Assembly: GCF_014805685.1 (NCBI RefSeq)
Contig: NC_060893.1
Location: 13,107,773 to 13,171,772 of the forward strand
Length of the DNA stretch: 64,000 nt
Origin: Silurus meridionalis
Taxonomy: Eukaryota > Chordata > Actinopteri > Siluriformes > Siluridae
Direction of reading: 5' to 3'
The position numbers were made by a program, and so were the translations under genes. The notes beneath the pieces were generated by a model. It was given only the letters and a program-made list of their open reading frames with translations, was not told the origin of the DNA and searched no databases. This document shows positions 44,784 to 57,554 of the stretch, piece by piece (position 1 is the first letter of the stretch; the number at the start of each line of letters is the position of its first letter).

Positions 44784-47298
44784 CACACTCGCAATCAACC
44801 ACTATCACACGAGTAAGTGTTAAATTATGTTTATATTACGGTCATTCGCTGTGTATTTGTTTTTAAAAATAGGCTACAAATACTTTTTAAGTGCAGAAAT
44901 AAGCGATCGGATGAGATACTAAAGGTTAAAGTTATAACTTAAATTATATTGCTTAAAAAAAAGCACTTAGTCAACTTGTCGCATGAAAGCAAAAGTCCTT
45001 TTTACTGAAAGCGATCCTGTTCTGGAAAACTTGCTGGCACTCAAGACTTCTCCCATTAATGTTACATAAACAGTTTGTGTACATGTCCTAACAGACAATA
45101 TGGTAATACAGTAGTGGCATTTTTTTTTTTTTTAATAAATAAATAAAACAACACATTTTAAAATACATTCGATATGAGCCTTTACATTCTGCCAGAACTG
45201 CTGTCAGAGCCATGCTGTTATAAAAAATTCATTTACCCCCTCTGATTTGAGAATTCAGCTGCACTATAATGTATAATGGACAGAATACATTAAGGAATGT
45301 CACAGTTTTAATGTCATATGACTAGATGTATGTACCATTGACAGGCAGAATAGAGGTCACACCTTATGTTAAAGTATGAAAAGCAGTTCATCTTTACATG
45401 CTGAACGTTTCACTTCAACTATGTTCCACATTTTAGTTTGGACTTCCAATATTTTAAGAATTTAGTTACGACAGAGAGTCCAGCTATTACCTTAAATATG
45501 ATTTTAATGGACCTGATACCTACTAGCCAGCTATTCGTGTAGCTATCTGCAAAGTTCTCACTTAAAGCTTTTCATCCTTTGATCAGATTTTTTTTCTTAA
45601 CTCCACTGAACAAAATATTAAAGATGCAGTGCCTCTGTCTATGCAATGACCTTGATCAAAAGAATTCAATTATGTTCTCTTACCAGGCAAAAGGTTTTTA
45701 TGACCAATTTATCACAGTCTCACATCTATAATGATGCAAAGGAAGATATTAAATAAGTATGTGAACACTGAAATATGGAAATACTCAGTGCATATCATGA
45801 TTCGCATGCTGAACAAAGTGAAGGCATACTGTAATATAGTGTCATATCAAAGGGTGCAAAAATTTACCACTGATCCAGATTTAAAAAGGTTTCCTTTGTC
45901 ATGAATTAATTAATAATTTTAAATTAATAAATAAAGAGCAGATGGTAACACAGAAAAACACAGTCTCATTAGAAGGTTCTGAAAAAAGTAAATAAATAAA
46001 TAAAATCCTGTGAGCTTTGGCTGAGGGAGTATCTCTGACCTTCTGTCCTGTCTACTTGCCTGCTGAGAGCGATGAAAGTTGGCCACTGAGAAATATAACA
46101 AGACATAAATTTACTCTAGATTTTTTTTTTTTTTTTTTGCCTATTATACCATCTTCCTGCATTTTACACCTGCTTATGAATGATTGCTATTGCTTGATGA
46201 AATAGATTCAGTGCATTAGTGCAAGACTGTTTCTGGAGTGAAGTATCAGGGATAATGACCAATTTGTCATTTATATTATTGTGCTCTTAATGCACTGAAA
46301 AGAGTAATTATCATTAAATTTGGGATAAAATAGACTAGAATTGAACTTTTGTGCCAACAACTGCTATACATTTGAGGACAGCAGTGCATTTTGCTTTAGA
46401 AAAATCATACAGTGTTGCCAACATCACAGAAATACAAAACAAAACAAAAAACAAAAAAGAAATGTCATCTTTAAAGACTGCATTAGTGCACCAAAGTCTG
46501 TAGCACAAAAGTGGAAAAGAAGTGCTTGCATTTTCATGAGCACATTATATTTTAAATGCACAGAAAACCAAAAGCCTTTTGATGTTCGTGTCCTAATAAC
46601 AGCTCTAATGGCCTTTGTGCATAAAAAAAGCTGCCTAATAACTAATGCTAAAAATTTGTGTGAGAATTCACAGCAGATGTTCCAAACTGCTAATGGAATA
46701 TGACAACAATTGCATTTGTCCATGGACTCATGTTCTAATGTCATTTAGCCATTGGAGTCTAAATCATGCATGTACATATGCAGTGTGTGTGTGTGTGTGT
46801 GTGTATAACAGACAGTTGAAGAGTATATGATAGTAGAGACACTATCACTTTAATCTTGCTTGCAGTAGACTAAATAGACATGTAATTTTCCTGGTAATGG
46901 GACTCAGACAAATGTATTCACCCAGGATCCACTGTAGACAGGTGTTTAAAAGTATCACAGTAAAAAGTGAATCATCTGGACAGTTGTTCAATTTCAGAAT
47001 GTTGTACCTCTTTTTCTCAAGCACACAATAACTTGACAGTGAATCATTGGTAATGTTCAAGTATTGTATAAAGTCTAAAGTGAGTTCACTTAAGAGAAAA
47101 ATCACCTATTTATATGTATAGCTCTCTTTGTAATACTCTCTAAATGTTATAGTTATATCCTTTAAAAGCTGTGCAGGCCTAGGAGCTGAGATTTACATGC
47201 AAAACCTGATTGATTTAATATTTCAAATGTTAATAAATCTGTGTATATGGAGATGGAATATGGGGTCAAGCAATGTGTCTTGCATGCCTGTTCTTATA
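44784..47298. other. AT-rich unique DNA
   Basis: T runs lie near 45,119-45,136 and 46,121-46,139 and a short (GT)n at 46,783-46,804. Opposed 120- and 106-codon frames at 46,341-46,744 overlap each other and show no motif. No gene recognised. Confidence 0.4.
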
Positions 47299-47626
47299 TA
47301 CACTATATGGAAAAAAAAATTGGGACACCTGACTGTTCCAGTATGCAGCTCTTCCCTAAATTGTTAACATGATGTCTTTAAATGTGATATCATCCAAAAA
47401 CACCAATTAATTACTGATGTAGGGTGAGAAGACCTGGGGGTAGTTTGTAAATTGGAACACGGACTGCACCCCAGGCCTCCACATCCTACATCAATACCTG
47501 ATTTTCTAACACTTGTGGGTAAATGAGCAAATTTCTAAAACCAGGTGGAACATCTTCCCAGAGGAGTGGATGTTATTATAACAGCCAATAGGTAATAAAT
47601 ATGAAATGTAATGCTCCAAAAGCTGA
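47299..47626 (+). mobile_element. Tc1-like family C, internally deleted (copy 2)
   Basis: The left end reads ACACTATATGG followed by GGACACCTGACTGTTCCAG, then jumps to the transposase C-terminal region (GGAACACGGACTGCACCCCA, then GGAACATCTTCCCAGAGGAG and GTTATTATAACAGCCAA). The right terminus is eroded. The family is the same as the copies at 20.4 and 51.3 kb. Confidence 0.75.
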
Positions 47627-49144
47627 TATGATGATATAAACTTTTTTTTGCATGGATTACCTAAATAAAAAAGTGTACTGGTGCACTGTACAGTATATGT
47701 TACATTTGCATTATTTTACATTATGTTTGTTCATGTAGAATGTTTACACTCTGTAGCTCTTGTTCATATATCTACCTAGATAGATAGCCAGCAAACAAGC
47801 AATTATTAGTCTTGTTTGTTTGTTACAAAATTATATGTACATTTACATATCATAGTATGTAAGTCATAAAAGCTCACTCCAAACAACAATATACTATAGT
47901 GCTGGGACAGATGGGAACTAATTAGCAGTTCCCTTCGGCACTTGCATTGGCTAGTACTGCTCAATATATCTCAGCTTCACCAAATTCTCATACATCATAA
48001 TTCTTTGACCACCTGCCAAAGACACCCATTACATTATTATTCAAACTGTTGACAGAAAAAGTAAAGAACTCAGATATAAGACAAAATGATGAAAGAACAA
48101 GTAAGCAATTACAACACTGAAAACATTTTAAAAAGATCCACACACACACACACACACACACATATATGCACACGTAGTACTGCAATATAAATATTCAGTA
48201 TCTGCATTGAAGAATATAGCATACGCCACAGACAACCATTACAGTGCAGACTTCGTGTGCTACTTGGCCAAAAGTAATGTGGTTAACACAATGGTTTTCA
48301 TCACTTCATGATTTAGCAGATAGTATTGGGCTCTCCGGACCAGGTTATTTGAGGCCACTTTCTTCTGATCTAGAGTTATTAACTTGCCCAAAGCCTAAGG
48401 GACTGCGGTGTGGGTGAGCCTCGAGATAAACTTGCATTCTGCCTCAGATGATGGCCTTTCAAAGCTACCAAACACCCAGCTGAGGGTGGCAAAGAGACCC
48501 GAGAGGTCTGATGTGATAGGAACAGACATGATAATATACCTGCCTTTAGCCTGTGCTCAGAAACATCCTACTGAATACAGCTCACTTTTTACTACAGTGA
48601 GGATTAGAAAGGGAAAAAGCCCTTTCTATAGCTTTTAGTGTAGAACGATTTCAAAATATTCAACAATTAAGCAATATTTCGTAAGTTGTTAAGTTGAATA
48701 TATGATACTTCATAGCTGACACTAATATATTATTTAACTGGTATTTTGTAATTATGTATCTACTAAGCAGAGTCAGGCTAAATTGCATCTTCTGCTATTT
48801 AACATGCATTTAAGTCTATGAGACCTGTATTGAACTCATGTATTGATATTGTATGTTAATGTGGACAATGATGGATACAAATTTTCTTAGCTGTGCTTCA
48901 TGGTGTGTACAAAACCAGTGATATCTGTCATTAGTTTCTAGAATCTATATTATTTCTAATAAGAATGTTTGGTTAGAATTCACTGCCTCAACACAAAGAT
49001 GTTTGAATAAAATTTTTAAAAACATATTTACTGAATGCCAAAATTGGGTGTTTTGATAAGCTACAAACAATACAAAGTAAAAGTTTCATTAGAAAATGTG
49101 AAAATTGATTTCCAAACTTCCACATCAGTTACTTTATGATGACT
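47627..49144. other. unique DNA with short (CA)n
   Basis: (CA)n lies at 48,139-48,162. The 48,230-48,650 part is less AT-rich and carries a 76-codon frame opened by GTG at 48,408, with a pyrimidine-rich tract and AG at about 48,446. No motif recognised. Confidence 0.35.
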
Positions 49145-49440
49145 GGCATGGAGGCACAGCACATAGCTCCTGGGTTCTCAGTTAAATCCTGAGCTTGGGT
49201 TACTGTCTATAGGGAGATTCTCTGCATGTTTATTCCATGTCTCCATGGGATTCCTCTGAATTCTTTGGTTTTCCCTAACCTCCCAATATCCTGCCAGCAG
49301 CTGGATTAGCTAAGATATATTTTCTCTAGGTGTAAATGTGTGTTTGTGAATGTGTGTATGGTACCATGTAATGGATTTACATTCCATTTAGGGTGTATTC
49401 CTGACTAGAGTGATCCTGAAATAAGCTTCAGATCAACAGT
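49145..49440 (+). repeat. widespread teleost interspersed repeat, diverged
   Basis: The succession of AGCTCCTGGGTTCTCAGTTA, TCCTGAGCTTGGGTTACTGT, CTCCATGGGATTCCTCTGAA, AGGTGTAAATGTGTGTTTGT and GTGTATTCCTGACT matches an abundant fish repeat whose consensus includes GATCCTGAGCTCAGGTTACT and GGTGTGAATGTGTGTGTG. I cannot assign it to a class. No coding sequence. Confidence 0.6.
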
Positions 49441-51290
49441 GTCACTTGACCTAGGAGTTTTCAGTGTCCAGTATGAACCAATTGAGGACAGACCAACAAA
49501 GATTTTTTTTTTTACCCTGTGGAGGATCTGCAAGTGTAAATTAAGGTTTATTGACATTTAACCACTTGACCAAGTTTAGGAATCTAAAAGGAAACACAAA
49601 TTAAATGAAAACAGACAAACACCTTTTGAAAGATAGCAGCATTTCTGTATGGTATGCTCAGTGCTTGCACATATGCTAACACCAGGTACCCTTGTATACT
49701 GTGACGCTGCAAGTAAATTAATGAAAACTAAGGAAGAAAATGTGTTGGCTGACTGCCATGCTCATGCTGCTTAGAGATTCAGGTCAGCTACACTGCTGAT
49801 CTAACTCTCAGTGTTTTCCTCTCTCCAACTGAGCCTTAGTCCCAACCTTGCCCACATTTGTACAGGTTATATAGCAGATTATGTGCTGATAAAAGCATTT
49901 CTACCTCATGACTAGCATGTACATTTTGTTAAACTCAGTGTTTTTTTAGTTAACATGCTTCTGTGCAACATTTGACTATTGTATTACGTGGTCTTCACAG
50001 TGGAATTACCAGAAAGTGGACTGTCGGCTTGCATAAAATACAGTTTAGCATGATGCTTTGTCTTTCTCATGATTAGAGAGAAATTCAGCTACAGAATTAT
50101 TCATTTAAATCGGAAAGCGTTATCCTCCTGTGATCACAAAGGAAATTTCTCACTGTCTCATGCTGTTATAAGTCAATGAGGGCTTCCTGTGACAGTTGGC
50201 ATTTGATGACAGAAGCAAAACGTGCATAAATTATACAGACTAAATGCAAACAGCAGCCAAGAAAAAAATTATGGTTTGCTCTAGCTGGCAAGGAAGTACA
50301 ACTTAATTACCTTACATTTTGTTAAATACACAAAACTGCTTTATCTTAATATGGCTGATGTGGAACTCATTTATTATTTATTAAATAGTGAAAGTGATTT
50401 TCCTGTTTATTTTTTTATGTAAATAGTTCATTTAAATCCTGCTGTGGGAAATCAATCTGAGAAAAGTATTGCACATTCTATAGAGCTCTATTACACATAT
50501 TTAGTTTATTTGAAGCAAAAAGTATAGGTCTGATCATTCCTTTTGGGCAGCAGACAGCTGAAAGCAAAGCAGAAAGCCTCAGCTGGCTTGCTTTAATTAA
50601 CCCAGGAGCCATGGTATCTCTCTTCAATTCAAGCTAAATTTCCTTGCCCAAGTTCCAGAGAAGTATGTTATAGCATAAAAAAGCATGATTAATATTCAGC
50701 GAGCACATTTATATATAGGCACTAGCCACATTTGCGTCATCTCCTCAAATGTGGCATGCTATTAGGACCCTAATACTGTGCTACCTGCTTACCAGTGGAT
50801 GCAAATAAAAATGCATCAGCAACCCATTCCAAGACTTCAAGCTACATATACTAAATTCTCTGCATCTACCAACTTTTAAGTGCTCGATAAAAGCAGTGAC
50901 TGCTGAACACATTCAGCTTATTTTATTATATATTTATTTGCACATTAAGCCTTTGCCGGCATGTCGTTATTTTGACAGTTACAGCATTTGGAGTATGACC
51001 AATCAAATTTAAATAGACTCAGGAGAGGAATGAAAAAGCTGGGCTATTTCAATGTCTGTGTCAATGTAATTGAAAGGTGTCAAAGGCATAAACAAATGTG
51101 TTACAGCTGCAGTTTTCTGATATGATAAACTTTGTGCCTTCATTCCCAAGTGACGCTACTGTGTTAAACTTTAATCATTGATAATGATTCATTTACATGG
51201 AACAGTGACTCAACATTCTGATAGCAATTCATGCTCTCAAAGTGAATTCCTTGGTCTTCACAGTCTAAACATTGACACAAATACCTGTCT
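49441..51290. other. unique DNA, possible conserved non-coding block
   Basis: No repeat or gene recognised. The 50,530-51,190 interval has mixed composition with many motif-like words (ATGCAAAT, TAATTA, CAGCTG, CCAATCAAAT) and no low-complexity sequence, unlike most of the window. See findings. Confidence 0.35.
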
Positions 51291-51602
51291 ACATGGGTTG
51301 GAGTGAAAGATCTTGAGTGGGCTGCTATAAAGCAGTGACCTCAAACCTACTAAATGCCTTTGGAATGAACTGGAATGCTGAATGAACCCCAGGCCTTCTC
51401 ACCCTACATGAGTACATGACTTTACTGATGCCATTGCGGCTGAATATGCAAAAATCTCCACAACCACACTCTAAAATCTAATGGAACATCTTCACAGAAA
51501 AGTGGAGGTTATTATAACAGCAAATGGGGACAGAATGTGGAATGAGATATTCAAAAAGCTTATACCAATCGTAAGGTCAGGTGTCCACAAACTTTTGTCC
51601 AT
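51291..51602 (+). mobile_element. Tc1-like family C, right half (copy 3)
   Basis: The homologous region begins GGTTGGAGTGAAAGATCTTG and passes through GGAATGAACTGGAATGCTGA (the degraded LW-E-LE transposase hallmark) to the end of the transposase, RKVEVIITANG. It finishes with the TIR GTGTCCACAAACTTTTGTCC, ending at 51,602. The left half is missing. The next base begins a LINE tail. Confidence 0.75.
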
Positions 51603-52581
51603 AGTCAAGTCAAGTCAAGTCAAGGCAAGTCAAGTTTATTTCTATAGCGCTTTTCACAACAGACATTGTCTCAAAGCAGCTTTACGGAATTTTAAGAATT
51701 AAGGTAAATGGTGTGTATTTATCCCTAAAGAGAAGCCATGGCGACTGTGGCAGGGAAAAACTCCCTTAGATGTCATGAGGAAGAAATCTTGGGAGTAACC
51801 AGACTCAAAAGAGGAACCCATCCTCATTTGGGTGATATCAAGAGTGTGATTATAATCTTTAAACAATACAGAACACTGGAGAGTGAGAACTATCATGAAC
51901 ACTCGAATGTAAGATTATGATTAATGTACTTTCTACAGTCTTATACAGTCACTTGTGGTTATAAAACTACTAGATACTGAGCAACTCATAAAATAGCTCA
52001 ACATTTGTGATCATCATAGATCCAACACCAGCTTCTCCATGCCAGAGACTGCAGGTCCAGTGTCCAAACTCTACATGAGGTGGAATTCAAATGGCGCTGG
52101 TACGTCTCTAGATGGTTCGGGATGGGCATCTACTATTTTTTAAAGGTGACTGGGGGCTGCCGCAACCACAGGATGCCTCGGGATGGGTAAAGAATGAAAA
52201 GCAGTGGAGTGGAATTAGCGTAGCTGCTGTTCATAATATTAACAAGCACAAGTTGATAATGTGCATGTGATCAGATGTACTGGAACACAAGGTTGTGTGA
52301 TATGTGTGTCTGAGCCACGAACACTGTCAGAAAGACTATTCCAAAGTTTAGGAGCTAAATGTGAGAATGTTCCAGCACCTTTACCTGGACTTTGCTATTC
52401 TAGAAACTACTAGAAGTCCACAGTTTTGAGATCTCAAGGAGAGGGACGGATTGCATTGTGTTAGAAGACTGGAAAGATACATGGGAGCCAAACCATTTAG
52501 TGTTTTGTAGGTAAGTAGCAGTGGTTTGTAGTCGATTCGAAACTTAACAGGTAGCCAGTGAAGGACTAGTATGTATTTCAC
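51603..52581 (-). mobile_element. non-LTR retrotransposon 3' end
   Basis: Read on the minus strand, a C-terminal RT-region peptide (52,581-52,381) is followed by a UTR of about 740 bp containing GTTTTTCCCTGCCACAGTCG and AAAGCGCTATAGAAATAAAC. It ends in TTGAC tandem repeats (51,603-51,635). This tail design (GCGCTATANAAATAAA plus pentamer repeats) is common in fish LINEs. The 5' end breaks off at about 52,570. The two plus-strand frames over the UTR are shadows. Confidence 0.7.
52381..52581 (-). pseudogene. LINE ORF2 C-terminal fragment
   Basis: The peptide includes LHWLPVKFRIDYKPLLLTYK and LNGLAPMYLSSLL, the HWLPV-x-x-RI-x-(Y/F)K block found near the C-terminus of several vertebrate LINE ORF2 proteins. 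It is 5'-truncated with no RT active site. Clade not assigned. Confidence 0.7.
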
Positions 52582-55021
52582 AGTTTATTTCAAAATATGT
52601 GTCTGTGTGTTTAATAGCTGTATAAGATAAAATAAAAAATAAAGAATAAGATAAAATGTGCAAATATTATTATAAAGTAGAGACATAGTGCAAATGTATA
52701 TATTTCACAGTGTATAAGTACAATAGAAAAAGAAACAAATGATACGTTGGTTACACTTTCAAACAAATTGCACAGTTTCAAATGTTGTTATTGCACAAAA
52801 CGTTGTTATCGTTATTGCACACACACAAACTTTTTTTTTTTAGTATCTATCTAATAGAATAGTATCTTTTCCTCCATGTTATAAAAAAATAAACAATGTT
52901 TGTGGATACAACTATATCAATAACAGAAGTAAATCTCCAGCTTTGGCATCTGTACACTTTTTTAGACCTTGAAATGTGTGATCTGCATAATTTTTGTTCT
53001 GCCTAAGCAGCTGGCATTACTTGAGTAATGGACATCAGTGGCCCTGTGATTGCATGTGAAACATTTCCAGAAATAAATATAACTAGTAAGCTAGTAATTA
53101 CTCCCTGTGCGAGTGCTTTGAAAGTTTAAGCTTTGAGTGGGGCATAGTGCTGCTGATTAACATTCAGTAAAAAGTGAGGTCAACAAATATTTCTGCGTGC
53201 AATTGACTTGCTTGTACATTAATCATAGCAGTCAGGATTTATTGCACATTTCTGGCAGTTTAAGACATTTTGAAAGACATGATAAGAGCTTATGGCAAAA
53301 CATAACAAAGCTAATGACCTGAAAGATCAAACACATCTACTAAAAGTAAAATATTTTCAACAACAAAATTCTTTAATGACAGAACTAAAATAAGCTTGGT
53401 TTTATGTAGAATATTTTAGCCCTCACTACACAATTACTTTTATATTCAAAAGCTAAATCAAGCACCATAATGACTGCATGCTGCAAGGCTTACTTTTTTC
53501 TTCTATACTGGTGTTTCAAAGTTTTCCAAGTTTGTGAACAAGCACATCTCACAAAAACCTGAAAATATGTTTTACCCCTCTAAACAGCTTTTACGGTGAC
53601 CCATAAATGTCTTTCTGTGACAGCTATGATAATTTACATAACAATAAAGCTGCACCAACTTTATCCTCACTTCCAGTGTTGTGACAGTATTGCCTCCAGT
53701 CCTAGTGGACTGACGTCTTGTATTAGGCTGTGGATGTATTTTCTTCCTCTTCACCGATAAGCAGGTAGGAAAGCCTTAGGGACTAAATAGTATGGGTTAT
53801 TTATGGTATAGAAAATATCAATGAGGTATGACACCTACAATGATCAAACAGATAGATTTAGCATAAAATTGTTGGGTTTTTTTTTTTTTTTTTTAGACAA
53901 ACGGGCTAAATTAGTTAATATAGTGAAATTAAGCCAAACATCTATTTGACACTAAAAAGTTTATAGCTCCCTCCTAGATTCTTGTTTCTTCCTTTTGCAG
54001 TAAAAACTGGTGAATTGCTATGTCTGACAGTGTCCTAGATGCAAAGGCAAGCACTGTGTTGCACTTTTATCTGCCATAAATGACATAATTAAAAACAACC
54101 ATAAGAAAGTTGATCTCAACTTCCAGAATGTGCAAACCTCATTTTGTTCACACATTCTGTCATTTCTGATTGCGTTCTAAAGACAAATGTGTGGACGTTT
54201 GACTGTATGGAATTTTTTTTAGATCCTCTGTTACTTGTTATTAATCCAAACTTATTCTAAGATAAATAGATGGTGCTGTAATTAAATGTGACAGGGTGAC
54301 AGTGCTCTTTCCACCCAGTGTTTCCCCCTCTTACTGTTATTCAATCAAACAATAAACAAGAGTAAAAACCTGTAATCAAATACAGATGTGTCAGTTTGGG
54401 GCGTAAATGAAAGGCACCACAAGTGTCACTTTGCAGCAGTAACTGGAACAAACAGGTCATTTGAACCACCGGGATGACAGCTTTAACAATATGTCTATAT
54501 TCATCTGTGAAGCAATTCTCTGCTAAAATGTGTACAGCTCCTAATTATCCTGCATCTGTGCTGGAAAACATGATTGCATACACATGTATATATAAAACAT
54601 GTATGTGCATAATACAGTTGTAAATATGTTCAAATAAAATTTGGTAATAAATAATAATAGTATGTTATCCCTATCTACATTAGATGCTCCATGTGCTATC
54701 CCTGTCTTGAATTAAGAGGGGATTAATCCTGTCATGATTTGCTTATTGCAGTTCCAAATTTATGCTACCCTCCATATGGCCAGAGACTAGCAAAGAAAAC
54801 CCAACCTGAACAGAAATGAGATCAGAGTAAAAACATCTGTTGGCCCATTTAAAGCTCCCCAGCTGTACACATGATCATGAAACATGCATGACCTATAACT
54901 TCTGCAAATACCCCTTCCCAATAGAATGCTAAAGAAATGAAAGGCTTCGAAACAACGACTTCAAAAGAATCAATTTCGAAAGGCTCCTCTTTTGATTTCC
55001 ACCTCTACAGACTTTGGCTTG

Positions 55022-55078
<57 letters not shown>

Positions 55079-56636
55079 TTATGCACAAATTAGAACCTTT
55101 TTTAATAATTATCAATACATGTAATTAATTATACAACTAACCCTAACCAGTGCAACCAAAAGAAACAAACAAAAAAAACCCTAAAGTCTAAAATATCAAA
55201 TAATTCTATTCTTTTGGGTGGAAATCTGGTTCAAACTAAAATATAAGTCATGCCCACACATGTATGCATTTTGCACTTTAAAATAGTCTCAAGCCCAGAG
55301 ACTGCAGTAAGACCTAATATTATAAAGATTTGTCTTCATTGTTTAGGGTCTCAGCTATTGTGGAATTAGTGGTGCTTTGTATTAATTTGTGTGCACAGAA
55401 AGCTAATTTTACAGCATTCTGGTATTTAATGAATTTAACACAATTTTGAAGCAGTGACTAATAGTATAAGAAATTAGTCTTGGTAATAGATGTATGATTC
55501 TCTAAATCCTCATCTGTAGGGTAAATTGAATTCCGGCCTAATTTCAGTTGTGGAGGAGCCAACATTAAGCGCTATTATGGTTGCTTTGAATGATGCAGTG
55601 CATTATAGGCAAAGACCCAGGCATTTCAATGATACATGTGCACTACACTAATGTCTTGTCTGCCTGCTTCTGCAAAGAAACAATCAACATTGACCAATAA
55701 AACCAAGAAGCCACTACAATACTTTTCACTCGAAGTTATTATTCTGCACTACAGAGGGAATTCACAGCTTCTGGGCAATACTATATTATTCATGTAGTAT
55801 GTGCTACACATGCAAGTTAATTTGTTTGTTTATGGATATAATAAGCATTTTATTTAAGAATAAAGTAATAGAAATACGAATTTTCAGCCACTACTTTAAT
55901 TTCATCAGTATGTAAAACTGCAGAATTTATTTATTTATTATGAAATAAGGTTGCAAACTTAGACTCACCTGCATCAAATGCATAATGTGTGGTTAATCAA
56001 AAGCCAATAAAAAAATTCCAGATGATTTGTCTTGTTTAAAAAAGGAACTGGTTTGATACTTTCAGATAAAACAAACATTTTTAATAAAGTCTACAATATC
56101 TCAGCAAGCACTCTTACCAAACAAACTAGGGATTACATATTAAGCTGATGTACTCAAGACAAAAGACATAGAGGCAGCAGAAGAACAATATTGAAATTTT
56201 CAGAGCACTCTTGCAATGTGAGTCTGGCAAAGCTGTTAGTTTGCACGCCAAAGTGTTCCAGGCACAGCATCACTGCCGCATAATCCTTTCCTCAGGACAT
56301 TTTCTTGACGTTTTAGTTCACCTCTACATTATGACACAACTTCTGTCAAGACAGCAGACAAAATGAATGCTAATTCTCTAATTATTACAATAAGGTGAAC
56401 ATAGATGTGTTTAGTATAAATGTATAATTGAAGAACAATGCAATGCATTAAGAAAAAAATATTGCCTTAAATTTCTCATAGCATTCTGTACAGATGTCAG
56501 CTCTTTTCTGAAACACAACATATAGCTCACTCACTGTAAATAATAAGCATAGATTAGACACAAGCATAGCTTACACTTCGGATAGTGCACATCGTTAGAT
56601 GGTTCTTCTCCACATTTCCTTTTTCAATCTCTAAAG
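52582..56636. other. AT-rich unique DNA
   Basis: Apart from the (CA)n array I recognise no repeat. A T run lies near 53,877-53,894. The 55,330-55,780 part is repeat-free and of mixed composition. Frames at 53,572-53,754 and 54,937-55,128 show no motif. Confidence 0.4.
55025..55076 (+). repeat. (CA)n microsatellite
   Basis: 26 CA units. Confidence 0.98.
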
Positions 56637-56723
56637 CTGCAGTGCAATGAAATACAGCCAGGAGAGTATCAGCAGCTTAATCGCATGTCTCAACAAATTT
56701 CAAACTTCAGCCTCGAGCATCTG
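56637..56723 (+). CDS. candidate internal coding exon, unidentified
   Basis: An 87-bp segment is bounded by a pyrimidine-rich acceptor (TTCCTTTTTCAATCTCTAAAG) and a near-consensus donor (CTG/GTAAGTG at 56,724). One frame is open through exactly 29 codons with both junctions in phase 0: LQCNEIQPGEYQQLNRMSQQ, then ISNFSLEHL. A second frame is also open, with its first ATG inside the exon. The peptide is polar and helix-compatible. I do not recognise the protein. It sits in repeat-free DNA between 55.1 and 57.0 kb. Chance matches to splice signals are frequent, so this is a candidate only. Confidence 0.3.
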
Positions 56724-57011
56724 GTAAGTGTTTACTTATTTCTTGTAAGACGAAAGCTGTGGGGGTGTTTTCTAATCATGATGAGTACTTTGCACTGAGG
56801 AATATTTGTTAGACCTAAGAGCTATTAAGATTGTACAACTTCCATTCAGTGTAATTGTCCAGTAATGGATAGTTGTCTTGCTTAAAGCAGGAAAAGACTG
56901 TAAACTGTATGATTTCGGTGCTCTTTTAAGATTACTTATCCAAAATTTTTACCAAGTTTTATAACAGACTGTATAATAATATGGGTTCCATATAGGAAAA
57001 GGAAAAGATAT

Positions 57012-57185
57012 GATGAAGTGGTAGCAGTTAAGGGGTGTAGAGCTGTGAATGTGAAGGTCGTTTGAATCCTAGCTTCACCAAGCTATCATTGCTGAGTCCC
57101 CTAACATCAACTGCTCAGTTGTATAAAATGAGATTATTGTAAGTCACTCTGGATAAGGATGTCTACCAAATGCACTTAATGTAAT
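57012..57185 (+). mobile_element. V-SINE-like tRNA-derived SINE
   Basis: The head has A-box-like GTGGTAGCAGTTAAGG (near 57,018) and B-box-like GTTTGAATCC (near 57,060). The 3' part contains GTAAGTCACTCTGGATAAGG then ATGTCTACCAAATGC (57,139-57,173), the conserved core of vertebrate V-SINEs such as zebrafish DANA/Mermaid. It ends in a short AT-rich tail. It lies between the candidate exons. Confidence 0.8.
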
Positions 57186-57554
57186 AATAAAGATCCTTGA
57201 ACAGCATGTCTTCATTTTGCTTATAGCATCATTAGCATCATAGCATCAGCACAGGCTCTTGCAGAAACAGCGGGTGCATAAACAAAGTGAACTCGATGTA
57301 ATTAGAGATATGTTTGTCCCTTACCATGTTTTGTTTGTTTTCCCATTCCTTTTGCTGGCCATTGTGTTTTACACAAAAAAATGGTCAACCGTGTTGTGAC
57401 CTACTCCTCTCTTAACCAACATGCATACTCACAAAATAAATTCCAAGCAATGGAGGGCCAGGTGTTTCACATTAATGCCTTCAGTGGTATCCTACTTGAA
57501 TCAATCCACCTCTTAATACCATCATTATGACATCATGTTTTATATACTATTCAG

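Noticed and set aside
46341..46744. Opposed frames of 120 and 106 codons
   Set aside because: They overlap on both strands, have AT-driven composition and show no motif or splice context.
51738..51920. Opposed frames of 60 and 67 codons
   Set aside because: They lie in the 3' untranslated region of the minus-strand LINE.
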